Shown: positions 46,601 to 59,605, counted from the first letter of the stretch. The stretch: 64,000 bases of DNA from Chlamydomonas reinhardtii (GCF_000002595.2 NC_057013.1:2985087-3049086), one strand, 5' to 3'. Notes: generated by a model not told the origin, from the letters alone. Translations and numbers: made by a program.

Positions 46601-48624
46601 CGGTCCCAGTTCTCCCGCGCGCGCAGCATGGTGCTGTCGCTGGACACCTCCACGATGGGTGAGTCCGCGATGGCGTCCACGATCAGCGTCCAGTCCAGCG
46701 TCAGGATGCGCACGCGGTTGAAGTTGGCGACCACGGCCAGCGGGATCCAGCCATTGTCGTCCATCTTCGAGCGCAGGAAGATGTCCTTGCACAGGTTCTC
46801 CACGGAGAAGTAGTAATCGATCTGCTTGCGCACCGCCTCTGTCAGCATGGCCTTCGTCTGCGCCTTGTCAGCGGGGTTGGCCGAGCCGTAGGGCGCGGTG
46901 GGGTAGAACATGCCGCCGGCGTAGTAGCCGGGGTAGTTGAATTGCTGCTGCTGTTGCTGCTGGCTGGGCACGGGCGCGCTAATGTAGGGGCCCATGTTGG
47001 TGTTGCCCTGTGCCTGCGAGCCGCCGCTGCCGCTCGCGTGGAAGCCGCTGCCGCTGCGGCCGCCGCTGCCCCGTCCGCGACCCCGCCCGCGCCCGCCCTC
47101 GCCACGGCCGGCGCCCTCGCCGCGCCCGCCCTCGCCACCACCCCGACCACCGCCGCGGCCCTCGCCGCGCGCGCTGCTGCCGCCCTCACCCGCGCCCGAT
47201 GAGCTAGCTGCCGCGTCCGATTTACGCGTCCAGGAGGACGAGGCGTCGGCCTGGCCCTCAGTCGAGTAGTTACCGCGGCGCTCGCGGCCACCCGCGGCGG
47301 CGCCGCCGCCACGTCCGCCGGAGCCGCCACGTCCGCCACCCCTGCCGCCCGCATGCCCCGAGCCACTGCTGCTGGCATGGCCCTTCTCCCCTTTGTGGCC
47401 GCCCTCCTCGCCGTCCCGCAGACCCTCTCCCAGAGCCGAGACCGGCAGGCGCACGGGCTTGGCCTTGCCCTTGCCAGAGCCGCTGCCGCCACCGCCGCCG
47501 CCACCACCGCCACCCTCCTTCTCTTTCGTACCCTCCTGCGCGTCAGATGCACACCGATTCAAGCGTAGAAAGACAGGACAGCTCCCCCCGATGCCATGCA
47601 CAGCTCTATTCCGATGGATTTGCAAGCCCACAGAACAGCTGTGGCTCACCGTTGCATTGGCGCCAGGGGGCGCCTGCTCACGCTTCTTAACCGGCTGCTT
47701 GGCATCCCCCAACGTTGGCCAGTCCGACTGACCCGCATCAGTGACCGGGGGCTGGTCCGGCTGCAGCACACACAAGGGGTGCAGCTTGCGTCAGCACGCG
47801 CAGCGATCTCAGCGCATGAACCGACAGTCGTCAGAAGGCTACAGGTGCGCCCGATTGCAGGCGAGGCGAGGTCTCTTACGGGGCTCCAGACCAGGCACCC
47901 AGCCCACCAGCCCGTGCGCACCTTTTTCCACGCGGGCTTGGCCGGCTTGCCCTCCTGTGGACAATTGAAACCGCAAACAGAAGGACCCGACAACGTTGGC
48001 GATTTGGGTTAACTGCTCCCTTGCAGCGCCGGCCCCGCGAAGGCTTTGGCCACCGCGACATGCAAACGGATTCCCCGACCGGACCCACGGACACACATGA
48101 TTCCGCACCTTGGACTTCTCCTCGCCAGAAGTTCGTTCCCCTCCATCGTTGCTGCTCGCAGGCTCGCCAGAAGCAGAGCCGCCCGCCGCCTTGTCCTCCT
48201 TTGCATCCTTCTGCTCCGACTTGCTGCTGTTGCTGGGTGCATTTGACACATCGCCTTGGGGCTCCTTAGTGGCTGCTGCAGGCGCCTCCTTAGGATCCGC
48301 CTTGGTGTCAGCCTTCTTTACTGCATCTGCCTTCTCAGCGGGCGGCGCGGCGGCCGCATCGTTGCTGCTATCCTCGCCCGACTTAGCCTTTGGTTCCTGC
48401 TTAAGAACCTGGGCCCACCCGGCCTTCTTCGCCGGGGCCGGCTCGTCCTGCGTGCAGCATTGGTGGGGCAGAATTTCGCCTCCGCTGCAGCAACCCCGCG
48501 CCCGATTTGCCACCCGCACTAAATAGGCCAATCATTATCGTACCTTGGTGACCTGTGGGGTCGCTGCTGGCGCTTTCTCCTCCGCCTTCACCGCCTCCGG
48601 CTTGTCCTTGCCCTCAGCTGACAT
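43671..48624 (-). CDS. LARP1: La-related protein 1 (LARP1)
   Basis: Ten exons in phase: 48544-48624, 48109-48447, 47922-47954, 47650-47760, 46189-47535, 45724-45918, 44863-45322, 44297-44625, 44039-44110, 43671-43760; 1018 residues. The N-terminal ~400 residues are disordered, Lys/Glu/Ala-rich then RG/GGRG-rich (about 300-365). The La motif at ~415-500 is clear: [39 protein letters not shown]. The C-terminal DM15 repeats (~825-975) are clear: [72 protein letters not shown]15 repeats bind the cap and 5'TOP start of mRNAs for ribosomal proteins, downstream of TOR (family knowledge). The intron at 45323-45... side carries a C-rich run near 45650-45700. Strong call. Confidence 0.93.
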
Positions 48625-49841
48625 CCTCGATTGCTGCCTGGCGCTTTGGGCTACTAATTCGGCCTGGGGCCCACCTAGAAGCACATGGCTACCAACGCTG
48701 CGAGCTAAGTCTGCCTGTGACGAATGTATTATAGGCCTGAGCGTACAGGCCCTAGATTCCTTGTATTAAAACTCTTGTGATATACAGTTCTGATAAGCAG
48801 ACAAGATTTCTAGGCAGCGCGCGGGCCTACTGAACTGGGCACCGCATGTGCAGATCCGGGCACCCAAATTGACACCCTCTGGTGCACCCCCGCCCCGCGG
48901 AGCAGCCAGCAGCCCACATGCCCGCACTGTCGCTGCCTATTTGCTTTCCCTACCGCACAGAAGCACGTGTAGCTTCGTTACATGCGCGACCCGGAGAGGC
49001 AGGGCCTTGCCCAGCCATGTTTGCGAGCCCAATCATCGGCGGTGGGAACCTGTGCCTACTCCAGCTATGAAAGCATGCTTACCGCTGCCTACTTCTGGCT
49101 AAGCGATGTGCATGCGTGTTGCTAACGCAGGAGCCCCTGGGGCAGCCTGAGGCACGCCCAAACCCTAGTCGCATGCCTGTACCGCCAGCTCGGCGATCCA
49201 GATAGACCCGGATTATGCATGCTGATGATGGGCGCAAAGTCATACGTGCTCCTACATCTGATCGTGTGATACTGTAACATGTGAGCGCGGTTTGATACAA
49301 TCCTTGCAGGGCCGTTCGTGGGGTTGTGCGGGGTCCAGCTCGCATAACGGCGTGCTGGCGCCGCCGACAGGCGCTGGCAAAAACTGATTGACATGGCATT
49401 CCGAAATTGTGCAGGTCAAGGGCAAATTCAAGACTCCACACGTCGCCTTGACTGTGGAGTGGCGGGGGTTCACCTGGGACGGGGGCTGGCTGTTCATGGA
49501 GCCTGTCTTGACCGCGGATCCGTGTCGCCCATCCCGGGTCTTCGACCAGGAGCCTACCATGAGACAATGCTGATAAACTCAAGCCCGCACGCCGCAGAAG
49601 TCTGTCATTCTTTCTTCATTTCTCCAAATCAACTTTTGCCCACAAGACGACAGCTCACGTTTCAAAGACCTGGTAATCATTCTGACACTTCACATTACCA
49701 AGCAGTATAACCTAAGTGATACAAAAACTAGCATGGACGCAAGAATTTCAAATTGGGGCTCCTGAGCGACATCACCGGCCTGTTACGTATATCTAGCAGT
49801 AGCCGCGATCAGCGAAACGGGATTGTCTCTAAATTGCGACG
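48625..49841. promoter_or_regulatory. shared upstream region of LARP1 (-) and TMEM231 (+)
   Basis: About 1.2 kb between divergent starts. The TMEM231 5' UTR occupies part of the right end, and 49590-49760 is AT-rich. Open frames around 49080-49710 have no family resemblance and are not called. No other feature seen. Confidence 0.4.
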
Positions 49842-51918
49842 ATGGTGCAGGTACACACTGAATCCGGCAGCTGGAAATTGGGGCGAATTGGAATGCGCGC
49901 GAACGCTTCCCTTCGTTGGACTTGCCGGTGCAGGTCTACACTGAGCCGTTGTGCAGGCGGTACTATGGTAGTGTCATTGGAGAGGCAGCACTGTTCCGCT
50001 TTTTTGCGTACCTCTCCGCCATCGTGCTGGCTCTGGTCGTTGCCTTCGCCACCGGGGGCTTCTGGGTGAAGCTCACGCCAGATAATGTGCAGGCGACAGT
50101 ATCATACACACAGGATGCCATCCTCATATTTGAGGTATGCGCTGAATATTCAGGGGGGCTTTGGTCCGGAGCGGGAAAGGTCTCGCATAGTGTGGCCCTA
50201 GCTAGCGAAGGCTGCGGGGCTGCAAACCCATCCTTAGCACGCGAAGGGGTCCCTTCAATGCGCCACCTGCCGAGGCGCAACAGCGTGGCACCGTTTGCGG
50301 CTAACTACAGGGTGCGGAGACTGGGCAAGTTGCGTTCTGGAGCACATCACCTGTGCTGAACGCGGAGTTCTCCAACCTGTATACTGCGGCCAGCGTTCAG
50401 GTATGCTCTCCACCTGTTCCATGTGCCCTGCTCACCATGTTGTTGCCCCAGTCCTAACCACGTTGCCATCCAACTGCCTGAGTGGGAAGGTTACCTGCGT
50501 GTCGACATGTCGCCACATGCGGCCTAGCCCCAATCGTGTGGCGCATGCGACGCACATGCATACAGGTGTCGTCTATGGATGTGAACGATGATGGGAAGGC
50601 GGACCTGATCACTTTCCAGGCCAGCGTGGCCAATGACTTCCCAGTTCACAGCGTCAAGGCGCTGTTGCAGCTTCACTACTCTCTGACAGTGAGCGAAAGC
50701 CTGGGCTAGCTGTAAGCTTGTGCACAACTGCTGGCAGGCGTGTCCATGAAATACAGTGTGCATTAATGCCAGCTGATACGCCGGTGGGCAGGTTAGGCGT
50801 TGCGTTGTTGCTTTCAGCCTGGTGGCTGCCTTCCATCGTGCCTGCTGTGCCCCGTGCGCACTCGTGTTTGCCGGGTGTTACCAAGCGCAGGGCCACCTGC
50901 AGCTGGACATGTACAGCTTCGCGTACCTGGCGCAGAGCTCTCCGGCTCCAGGGGCCGCACTCTACACGGATGGAGAGGCAAGTAGGGAGCACTGCTGTCC
51001 CTGCCCCCGCTGGTGTAGCATGCATATGTGGGAATGGGCTCGCACCTCTCTCATTGGTAGCACTGACAGACGCTGCAACACATATGTGTCTCGCGTTCGG
51101 AACCAACCTCATGTGCTTGGTGCGCTGCTTTTGTGCCAAAACCGCAGCTCTTGCTGTCATCCACGAACCAGCTTCAGGACCGGAACTACAACTCCAGATA
51201 CAACACGCCAATGCTGAACTCCAGCACGCCATCCTACTCCACAGCCGTGCAGGTATGGGCACTACGTCAAAGCTCAGCAGCCAGTGCATTGTGTTTACCC
51301 TGATTCCTTGATTGTTAGGCTCCAGCCGCCTTTATACGCAAGCTTTCGACATTCATACTTTTATAATACCCGTGTGTGCGCAGCCGTCAGTAGCGCTGGA
51401 GATGCAAAGCATCCTGAGCAGCTACCTGAGCCGCAACTTCACCACCACCTACAGCAACAACTTTCCCGTCTGGGTGGTGAGAACCGTACGCCGCACATGT
51501 TGCTCACTTGCTCCTTGTACCTTTTAAGGTGTTTGTTAAGGACCCCTGATGGGTAACCCGAATGCAGGGCGGCACAGGGACCTCGTTTAATTTGCAAATG
51601 CGAATACGGATTCCGCCCAACCAGGTCATCTTCTACAGGTTAGTCATATTAGCATGGTAGCTGTTGCTAGGCTGGGCTCCTGGGGCAACATACTCACACT
51701 CAATATTGGGCTTGCCCACTTGTCTAAGGTCCGTCAAACGTGTTCGTCAATGCAGGCCTCAAGCCATTGAGATGCTCAAGTTCGGTTGGATCCAGTGGCT
51801 TGCCACGTTCATTGTGCTGTGGTACCTGCTGCAATGGGCAGAGTGGTTTGTGTTCTACTACCGTTTGGTCGAGACGCGGGTTGTTTCAGACCTACAACCA
51901 AGGCAACAGCGTTTTTAA
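49842..51918 (+). CDS. TMEM231: transition-zone membrane protein TMEM231
   Basis: Nine exons in phase: 49842-49850 (9 nt, Met-Val-Gln), 49934-50134, 50311-50400, 50566-50688, 50891-50977, 51148-51252, 51384-51476, 51568-51638, 51756-51918; 313 residues, matching the ~316 of human TMEM231. Two membrane segments bracket a lumenal domain: FFAYLSAIVLALVVAFATGG near the N-terminus and WLATFIVLWYLLQWAEWFVF near the C-terminus. Family blocks: MDVNDDGKADLITFQ, YSFAYLAQSSPAPGAALYTD, RIPPNQVIFYRPQAIEMLKF. TMEM231 belongs to the MKS module of the ciliary transition zone, which gates protein entry to the cilium (family knowledge). The intron after 50977 appears to use a GC donor (GCAAGT), the only choice that keeps phase and the family alignment. 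Confidence 0.9.
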
Positions 51919-53084
51919 GCCACAGATAGGTTTGGGGGCTTCTCGTCGCGGAACCGGTGCGGCCACGGCGCTGGGCCCAGCGGTCGTAGCAACGGCGCTG
52001 GGCCCAATGGTGGCAGCGGCTGCAGTGCCGGGGCCGAGTGGCGGCATGCTCACCGTATGCGGGGTGGGCGTAGTAGGCAAGGCCACAAGGAGGAAAGCGT
52101 GTTACCGCCGAAAGCACGATATCTCGTAACTTGGTGATGGCCGGTGGGTTAGGGGTCAGCGGGCGGGCGGCAGAGCAGGTGGCAGGCCACGGCAGCAGTT
52201 TGATTGTGTCTAGTTGTGACTGGCTGTGCATGGCCGCTGGACCGAGCGAATGCCTGTAGACGGACCAAAGGACGGACCTGCGGGACGGCCCGTAAGAACC
52301 GGTATGCCCGGGAGATGTTGCTACCGTATTCCGGTGCAATTGCCTAGGTCCCGTGCATTTGCCTGACGCAAAAAAGCATCGGTGTGCGATGGGACGTGGT
52401 AAGGCAGGTTGCTGAAGTCTCGTTGAGTGCAGCTGATTCTTCTTTGTGGGTGGAAGGGCTCTTCTCCCGGGTGGAAATCCCTGTTCACATTCGCTGGTGC
52501 ATGCCGTGAAGCCAACCGTTTTGTACTGCAGACTCCTAGCAAGCTCTGGTTACAGACGTGCTCTCTGTATGCATGTGCTCTGTAACCAGAAGGCTTCAGT
52601 CTCGTCCATAAGCACCGCCCATCAGCGATGCTGGTGCCTGGTGGTCCGCTCTTCCTAGGGATGCACCCTTTGGCTCTTACGATTTGCAGAGAGCCAGAGA
52701 CTCGAACAACTGTCAATTGTTATGTTATCCATCGAAGTACAGCGGGCTGTCATCATCCCCCATCATCAGCACCCCGTCACGCATCTACTGCGTGCGGTGT
52801 AAGTACAAGGCACTTGCAAGCCCTGAACCCTGAACAATGCTCTAGCTTCAGAGTAGTCCCGATGTAACTGTAAAGGTCCAGCCCGTCTGTACACCTCCCG
52901 CCAGAGCGGTTTCATGAGCAACTCTACGGTGCCGCCTTTGGCTTTGACCATCTTCGGCGCACTTGACATTGCGTTACTTCCGTGTTTGCAGAACCACTGT
53001 CACAAAACCCAACAGCCGTGCAGCCCAACCTGTTAAGCACAAGGAAACTCAGTGGTCAGCTCTGCCGACCCGATTACTGGCAGC
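51919..53084. other. intergenic, convergent 3' ends
   Basis: About 1.2 kb between the TMEM231 stop (+) and AP2-protein stop (-). TGTAA at 52799-52803 and 52863-52873 could end the plus transcript; TTACA at 52550-52554 could end the minus one. Imperfect GGCGCTGGGCCCA repeats at 51968-52005 lie just past the TMEM231 stop. No gene recognised. Confidence 0.45.
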
Positions 53085-56000
53085 TCAGTGGGCATCAGCA
53101 TCTCCACGCCGCCGCTTGGTGGCCGGTGGCGTGCCCCCCAAATTTAAAACAACACCGGCGCCGGCGCTTCCTGGCGCATCCTGGTCTGCCGGCCCGCTAC
53201 CACCGCCCACTGGCCCTCCGAGGTCCAGCGCGGCTTCGGTCCCTCGTTTGCCCCTTCTACCGCCGCCTGCTGCCGCTGGTGCTGGCTGTGCCACGCCGGG
53301 CCCTGCCGGCGGAGGAGCAGGCGATGGGCCCAGGTCCAGCACGGGCTTGCCGCTCGGTGGCGCCGCTGTATGAGCTGCGGCTGACGGAGACAGCTCAGAG
53401 CTGACCTGGAACTGCTGCGCCCCGCCGCCGCAGCCGTGTCCGCCTCGAGCCGCCTGGCCGTGAGGTTGGGGCCCCAGCAGCCCACCCAGGTTGAGCACGG
53501 GGCCACCGCTGCCTGGTGCTGGGCTACCGCCATCGCTCCCAGCTGCAAAGCCTGGCGGCAGCCCGCCGGGCCCCGGGGCTGGGCCCTTGCCCATAGGGCT
53601 TTCCGAGGTGTCCATGAATAAAGCCGCTGCACTTGGTGGCATGCCCGTCGCAGGTTCTTGCTTGTGACCCAGCCCTGCGCTCCCGCCGGATCCCGGTGGC
53701 TGTGTGGGGCCGCCCAGGTTCAAGACGTGCTGCTCCTGCTTGATAATGTGCCCCATAGGGCCCATGTCGTGAAAGCCGCCGTCATCGTCCGTCGGCTCAG
53801 GCCCGCCCATGTAACTCGCCGCCATGTGCTGCTCTTCCCCGCCCGGACCCATCCCGCCACCGCCTAGCTGTGCGGAAGGGCCCAGAGGAGGGGGCTGTCC
53901 CGGCATGCCCGGAGGCGGGGGTGCCTTGTTGGCCGACAGCAAACCGCCTGGCAGAGGCGGCGAAGTTCCTGGCTTCCCCTGCGTCGGCGAAGCTCCTGCC
54001 CCAGGCCCCGAACCTCCGAGCCCCGTCAGCATGCCCAACAAGCCGCCTCCTGGCATGCCCGGCAGCCCAGGCAGCACGAGCCCACTCGCTGCAGCTGCCG
54101 CCGTGAGCGCGGCCAGGGCACGGGCCTGCTGCTCCGCATCACCCCCAGCGCCGCCCGGCACGCCGCCCGGCCCAGCACCGGCTGCTCCACCTGGGCCACC
54201 ACCCGCGGCCAGCTGCTGCTGCAGTGCGGTCTGCAGGAATGCCGTGAGCTGCTGCTGCGCGGCGCGGTTGGCAGCGGCAGCGGACTGGGCTGCGCCGCCA
54301 CCACTGCCGTAGTGGCCGCGAACGGGCATGCCGTCGTCGTCGCTGTCACTGTAGTCATCGTCCCGCCCCCGCCTGCATTTACCAAGCCCGCGTCAGTATC
54401 CGGAAGTCCCTCAAACAGTCTTTCCTAACCATCTTGCCTCCCGACAGGCTGAGCACACACAAATGCGGGCACCAAGACATGCGGTAAGCAACACGTACTT
54501 TTTGCGTTGCGCCTTCTTCGGCTTGGGCTCCGGCGTCGAGCGCAGGCCACCCATGAGCCCTAGGAACCCCGCGTCAGCTCCTGGCATGGGCCCCAGGTCG
54601 TCCATGTTGTACTCCGACAGCGGGAAGTTCATGCGGCTGCGGCTGCGAGCGTCCTGGCCCCGCAGCCGCAGCACCGCCCGGTCATAGGCGCGAGCGGCCT
54701 CCACCTCTTCTGTGAAGGACCCTGCACGCAGCGATGAATGACTTTAGTAAATGGGCAAGACTACCGCAGCAGTGACGGCACGGTGCCCCAACAGCGCATA
54801 CAGGTGCGGTTGACGCGAATGGAATAGGCGCCGGCTGCGCTTACCGATGAAGTGCTGCTTGCCACCGCCCCACACGCGGACCTCCCACCGCTGGCTGCGC
54901 TCGTGCCAGCTGACGCCCCTGTACTGGCTGGAGCCCTTGTTGCTGTTGTGGCTGCCCTCCGGCATGCCGTCCGCGCCGATCTCCGCTAGGTAGTCCGCGG
55001 CACCTGGGGCAGCAAGCAGGAGGGGTTGCTTTCCGAATCTAGCTTAGCGCGGCAAGCCGGACGCCGTGCGCGCGGTAACTACGATAGATTTGAACGGTTG
55101 TACTGAGAAGACATAAGGGGACACATGCCGTAACTACAAGCGCGGGTGCGACGCATTACTGCAGCACTCACTCTCGCGAAAGTTTAGCCCTGCCTCCGGC
55201 CCGAGCATGCGCAGCGCCTCCTTGTCGTAGGCGCGCGCCGCGTCCTCCTCACTCTCGTAGCTGCCGATGTGGCGGGCGCGCTTGAGCTCGCGGTCCCACA
55301 GAACCGCCACCCACTTGGAGCAGGCGCTGTTCCAGGACACGCCTTTGTACTGGGACGTCACCTGTGCAACCATGCCCCACCAGGTGCATCGGCAGGCTCA
55401 GCTTCGATCACAACTAGACACTCCGTGCTAGCCGCCCTGCATGCTCCACACCAGCCCGGGCTGCACGGAAAGACTCGGCTCACCTTGGCTCGCCGTGTAT
55501 CGCCCTCAACTTTGCCTGGCCCGCGCGGCCCGCGCGCCTTCGGCGCCGCCGCCCTGCAGAACGCAAACAGGACTGTTACGCAAAGCACGAGGGTCTCCCG
55601 GCGGCGAAGCTTGGGGCTATGCATTGCAAGCTACGCATTCGCACATACCCTTCGCACCGACCCAACTCACTTGGGAACCAACGGGAAGTTGAGCAGCTCC
55701 TTGGAGCCAGTCCGCAGCACCGCGCCGTCAAAGGCGCGCGCCGCTTCCTCCTGCGTATCGTAGTAGCCCAGGTAGTTGATGCCGTTGTTCTCGACGATCT
55801 GGGCCCGCCACTTGTTCTCTTTCTCGTCCCACACCACGCCTCGATACACCGACTCCTTTTTGCCGTCAGGCCCGATGATCTCCGGGGCGGGTTGTGACGG
55901 CATGATGGTTGTGAGCGTGGCGCCGCGACCACGGCCGCGACCCCGCCCTCGCCCACGGCCAGAGCTGGACGCCTCGTTGCGCAAGCTGCCGAGCACGAAG

Positions 56001-58879
56001 TCCTCGTCATCGTCGTCGTGACCGCGCCCCCGGCCCCTCCCTCTCCCGCGGCCTCGCCCCCTCCCTCTCCCGCGCCCGCGGCCTCGCCCCCGCGCCGCCG
56101 TGCCGAAAGCGCCGGCGAGCGGCAGCGGCCCCAGGTCCAGGTGGTCGTCGTCGTCGTCGCCCTCCTCGTCGCCCTCCTCGTCATAGCCGCCGCCTACACC
56201 GCCCTCAAGCCCCTGCATGCCGGACGCTAGCCCGGTCAAGCCGAGCGCCATAGCCGCCTGCTGCACGGCATCAAAGCCACCGGCCGCCGCCAGGTTCGGG
56301 TCCAGCAGGCCGCCGCCGGGCAATCCCAGCGGCAGCGGCTGGCCGCCAGTCAGGCCCGCCACCGCCGCGCTCAGCGCCTCTAGCGGGAAGTTGAGCTCCG
56401 CCTTAGGGCCCAGCCGCCGCAGCGCTTCCTGGTCGTAGGCGCGAGCTGCCTCGATGTTGCTATCAAACAGGCCCACCACCTCGGTGTGCTCGCCGTCATT
56501 GATCACGGCTGCCCATTTCCCTTCTTCTGGCTTGAACTCTACGCCATGCAAGGCGACTTGGCCCCCGTCATCGTCGCCCTCCAGCCCCTGCGCCTGGCCT
56601 GCTGCCCCAGGGGGCGGGGCGTCCTGCCCCTGCCCCAGTCCGCCACGCCCGAAGCCTGTTGGAGACGGCAGCAGGTGTGCCCCTGCGCCGCCGTTGCCCG
56701 GTTCCCGCGGCGTCGGTAGCAGCAGGGCAGTGAAGCCGCCTCCACCTGCCGGCGATAACGCTGAAAACAGTGGCGACAGCCCCGCTCCGCCGGGGCTGAG
56801 CGGCCCTCCAAGGAGGTTGTTGCCGCTGGCCAGCCGACTCAGATACTCAGTGACGCTGGGAGTGCGATTGCCGGCGCCGCTGGGGCCCTGGCCCCCGCCT
56901 GCACCGCCTTGCCCTGCCGCGTGCCCACCCGCGCCGTTGGCCACTCCCGAGTCCCCGCCTGCGGCTGCACCCGATGGCCCTGCGCCGCCCTGGCTGCCGC
57001 CTGCGCCCGCGTTGCCGCCCGCCAGGAGTGTGTTGAGGTTGCCGGGCATGGGCTGCGCCGGAGACAGCAGCTCGTTGGCCACCAGCGCCTCCAGCTCGTT
57101 TGTGTACTCGCCGACTACGGTACACCGTGAGCCGTCAAACACAACAACCTGCCACATGTCTTGGTCCTTGTCATAGTGCACGCCCTTGTATAGCACGTGC
57201 CCGTTCCCGCCCATGCCCAGCGCTGAGGGCGACTGCAGCCCCATGCTGGCCAGCTGCTCAGCTGACAGCTCGCCCGCACCCGCGCCGCCAGCTCCGCCGC
57301 TGCCGCCAGCTCCGTCACCGTCACTGCCGCCGGCATCCCGTCCGCCGCCAGCACCCGCGCCGCTCGTTATTGACGTGCGGCGCGCGCTGAGTGGCCCCAG
57401 GAAGCCTTTGCTGAACAGTGCATCTGCTAGGGCTGCCTCGTCGATGTCGCTCATGTCACCCAGACCCAGATCCCCGAGCCCGTCCTGCATTTCCAGCAGC
57501 TGCCGTAGCGTGCCCCCGCCGGATTTGGTGGAGTCCGGCCAAGCACCCGCTGTGCCGGGGGTCAGGGCTCCCAGCAGCCCCGGCGTCTGCCCACCACGGG
57601 TGCTCTGTGCGAGCTGCTGGAACATTGCCTGCAGCTGTGCGTTGTCCGAGGCTGACAGCAGCGGCGAGTTGAGTGAGTTGAGTATGCTGGGCAACGGTGA
57701 CATCCCAGTCGCGCCACCAATCGCATTGATGCCAGTGATGATGTTCGACTGCGGGTGCAAAAGGAAACATGAATGAGGTCGGATCGTATCAGCACGCAAT
57801 GACGGCTCGTGCAGCCTGGCCCTGCAACTTACAGGTACGTCAGCCGGGATGGTAAGGGGCGGTGGCCGTGGCAAGCCACCCGCTCGCCCACTCTTCTTGT
57901 CACCGTCCGTGCTCGACCCTCCAGCACCGCCAGACAACCCAAGCTTCTGCTGCATTTGTGCAGATATGGTGGAGGGAGGCCCCATAGCCTTTCTGATAGC
58001 CGCTGCGGCTGCTGCCGGGTCTCTCCCTGCATTGTGAGCATGAGTAATCGGGAGGTACATAGCTGGTTAAGGCACGACGGAGGCGCGTTGTGAGCTACGG
58101 GTTACGAGCGAGGACGGTGCGCCGGGACCCGGCAGATCCTCATTTGCAAGTGGTTGCAAGCCTTTGGGAAACACGACAAGCCCCTGCAATACCATGCAAT
58201 ACTCCCACCCGCAAGGCTGGCCACGGCCGCAGCAGCAGAGGAGCCTGGGCCAGGGCCTGCTTCTCCAGCAGTGCCTCCAGCTTGCCCTTGCCCTGACGTG
58301 CTAGCGCCTGCACCCTGCGTCCCCGGTAGTTGCTGGTGCGCTGCCCCCTGCCCAGGCACACTGCCTTGCCCCGGCTGCCCTCCTGGGCCGCCCTCCGCAT
58401 TGAAACCCCCAGCTGCTCCATTCGTGAGTAGCGGAGATATGAGCAGGTCCAGGTCCTGGAGGCCGTTGCCTGCAGTGAGCGAAGACCCGGCATGTCACAG
58501 CCTGCAGGCCGCTATTCCCGAACCGCTGTTCGCGCTATGGGTCATCAAGCATCTTACCAAAAGGAGAGAGTAGTGAGCCCGCTATCTCGTTCCCTGATTG
58601 GCTCTGCCGACCAGTGTTGGGGCCGAGCGAGAACAAGCCCAGCGACTCAAACGAGGGCGACTGGAAGTCTAAGGGCGTGTCAAGTGCACCGCCACCACCA
58701 GCCCCTCCATCTCCAGGTATAGCAACGTGGAGCGGCTTCTTGCCGGGGCCTGCGATGAATGTCGCACGCGCAGTGACAAGGTCAACGGAAGGCGCATGCA
58801 TACGAAAGCAAATTCCATAACCAAATCCCAACAAAGTGAGGCCCTCACCTTGCCCAGCAGGCTGTGCCTGAGCGGACAT
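53085..58879 (-). CDS. five-AP2-domain DNA-binding protein
   Basis: Ten coding exons in phase: 58849-58879, 58558-58749, 58209-58469, 57833-58026, 55671-57748, 55484-55553, 55172-55361, 54845-55003, 54499-54721, 53085-54372; 1561 residues. AP2/ERF-type domains at about residues 409-462 (degenerate, LYKGVHYDKDQDMWQVVV), 627-695 (LHGVEFKPEEGKWAAV), 862-920 (VYRGVVWDEKENKWRAQIV), 943-1005 (QYKGVSWNSACSKWVAVLW) and 1025-1085 (QYRGVSWHERSQRWEVRVW). Four of the five carry the ARAYD/ARAFD helix. An uninterrupted Arg-Gly run follows domain 2. The C-terminal ~430 residues are Gly/Pro-rich with repeated VLNLGG motifs and end near a basic KRRRGDADAH. Plant AP2 proteins are transcription factors with one or two domains, so five is unusual. 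A further upstream exon ending at about 59071 (AVDE) may be coding or 5' UTR. Confidence 0.85.
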
Positions 58880-59605
58880 GGCCGTCTGCACAGGAAAGAA
58901 GAAACCGGGCAACGCGGGCTCCTCACAAGGCTAGCATCTTTCCAAACACAAGCGATCCCAAGCAAAGGCCATCCCACCAGTGGGATAAACAAGGACTTCA
59001 GCGCGAGAGAGCGAGGATGTTGAGTGCGATTGACTGCGAGTTGAGCGGGCAACCGAGCCGTTATCCTACCTCATCCACGGCGCTTGCTAAGCTACCAAGT
59101 TCGCCATCTAGCTCAGCCTCCCACGGCTGACGACCGCTGCTCTCCTTTGCGCGAGGCTCTGCTGCTCGATGCGGAAATTGCAAAACCAGTCTGAGCTTGT
59201 AAGTTTGAAGCTGTAGCAGCCTAAATTTGGAGTGCGGGAGCGTCTGGGTGTGGGCTTCTCGAGTCGAGACGGGTCAACGATTTATGGAGTTGTGACGCAA
59301 ACTTTGCCCTTGATTGATATTGCAGCGACAACCTCGTGTATGATATGAGGAGATGTATGTAGATTGACCGCACGAAACACCGGCATGAGCATGTCCCCGA
59401 CCATGACGAACACACAGGTTTTGACTGACCCTGACCCTGACCCCGGCACTGCGCTCTGCGCCGTCTATTCGTGAGGACCTGCATGCATGCCCTGCGCCCA
59501 TGCCCCTGGACCATCCCGGTCCATGGGACAGGGTAAGGGGCAGGTTGGCGTAGTCCCGTTTTTGTGCAGCGTCCTCCTACCCTCCCCTTGACCCTCCCTC
59601 CCCAG
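58880..59605. other. divergent intergenic, possible AP2 5' exon
   Basis: Around 59071-59200 on the minus strand is an open frame (ending LGSLASAVDE before a GTAGG donor) that joins in phase to the AP2 gene at 58885, but it contains no ATG, so it is probably 5' UTR. A CCCTGA-type short tandem lies near 59425-59445. No more of the Fanzor-like gene is visible here. Confidence 0.4.
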
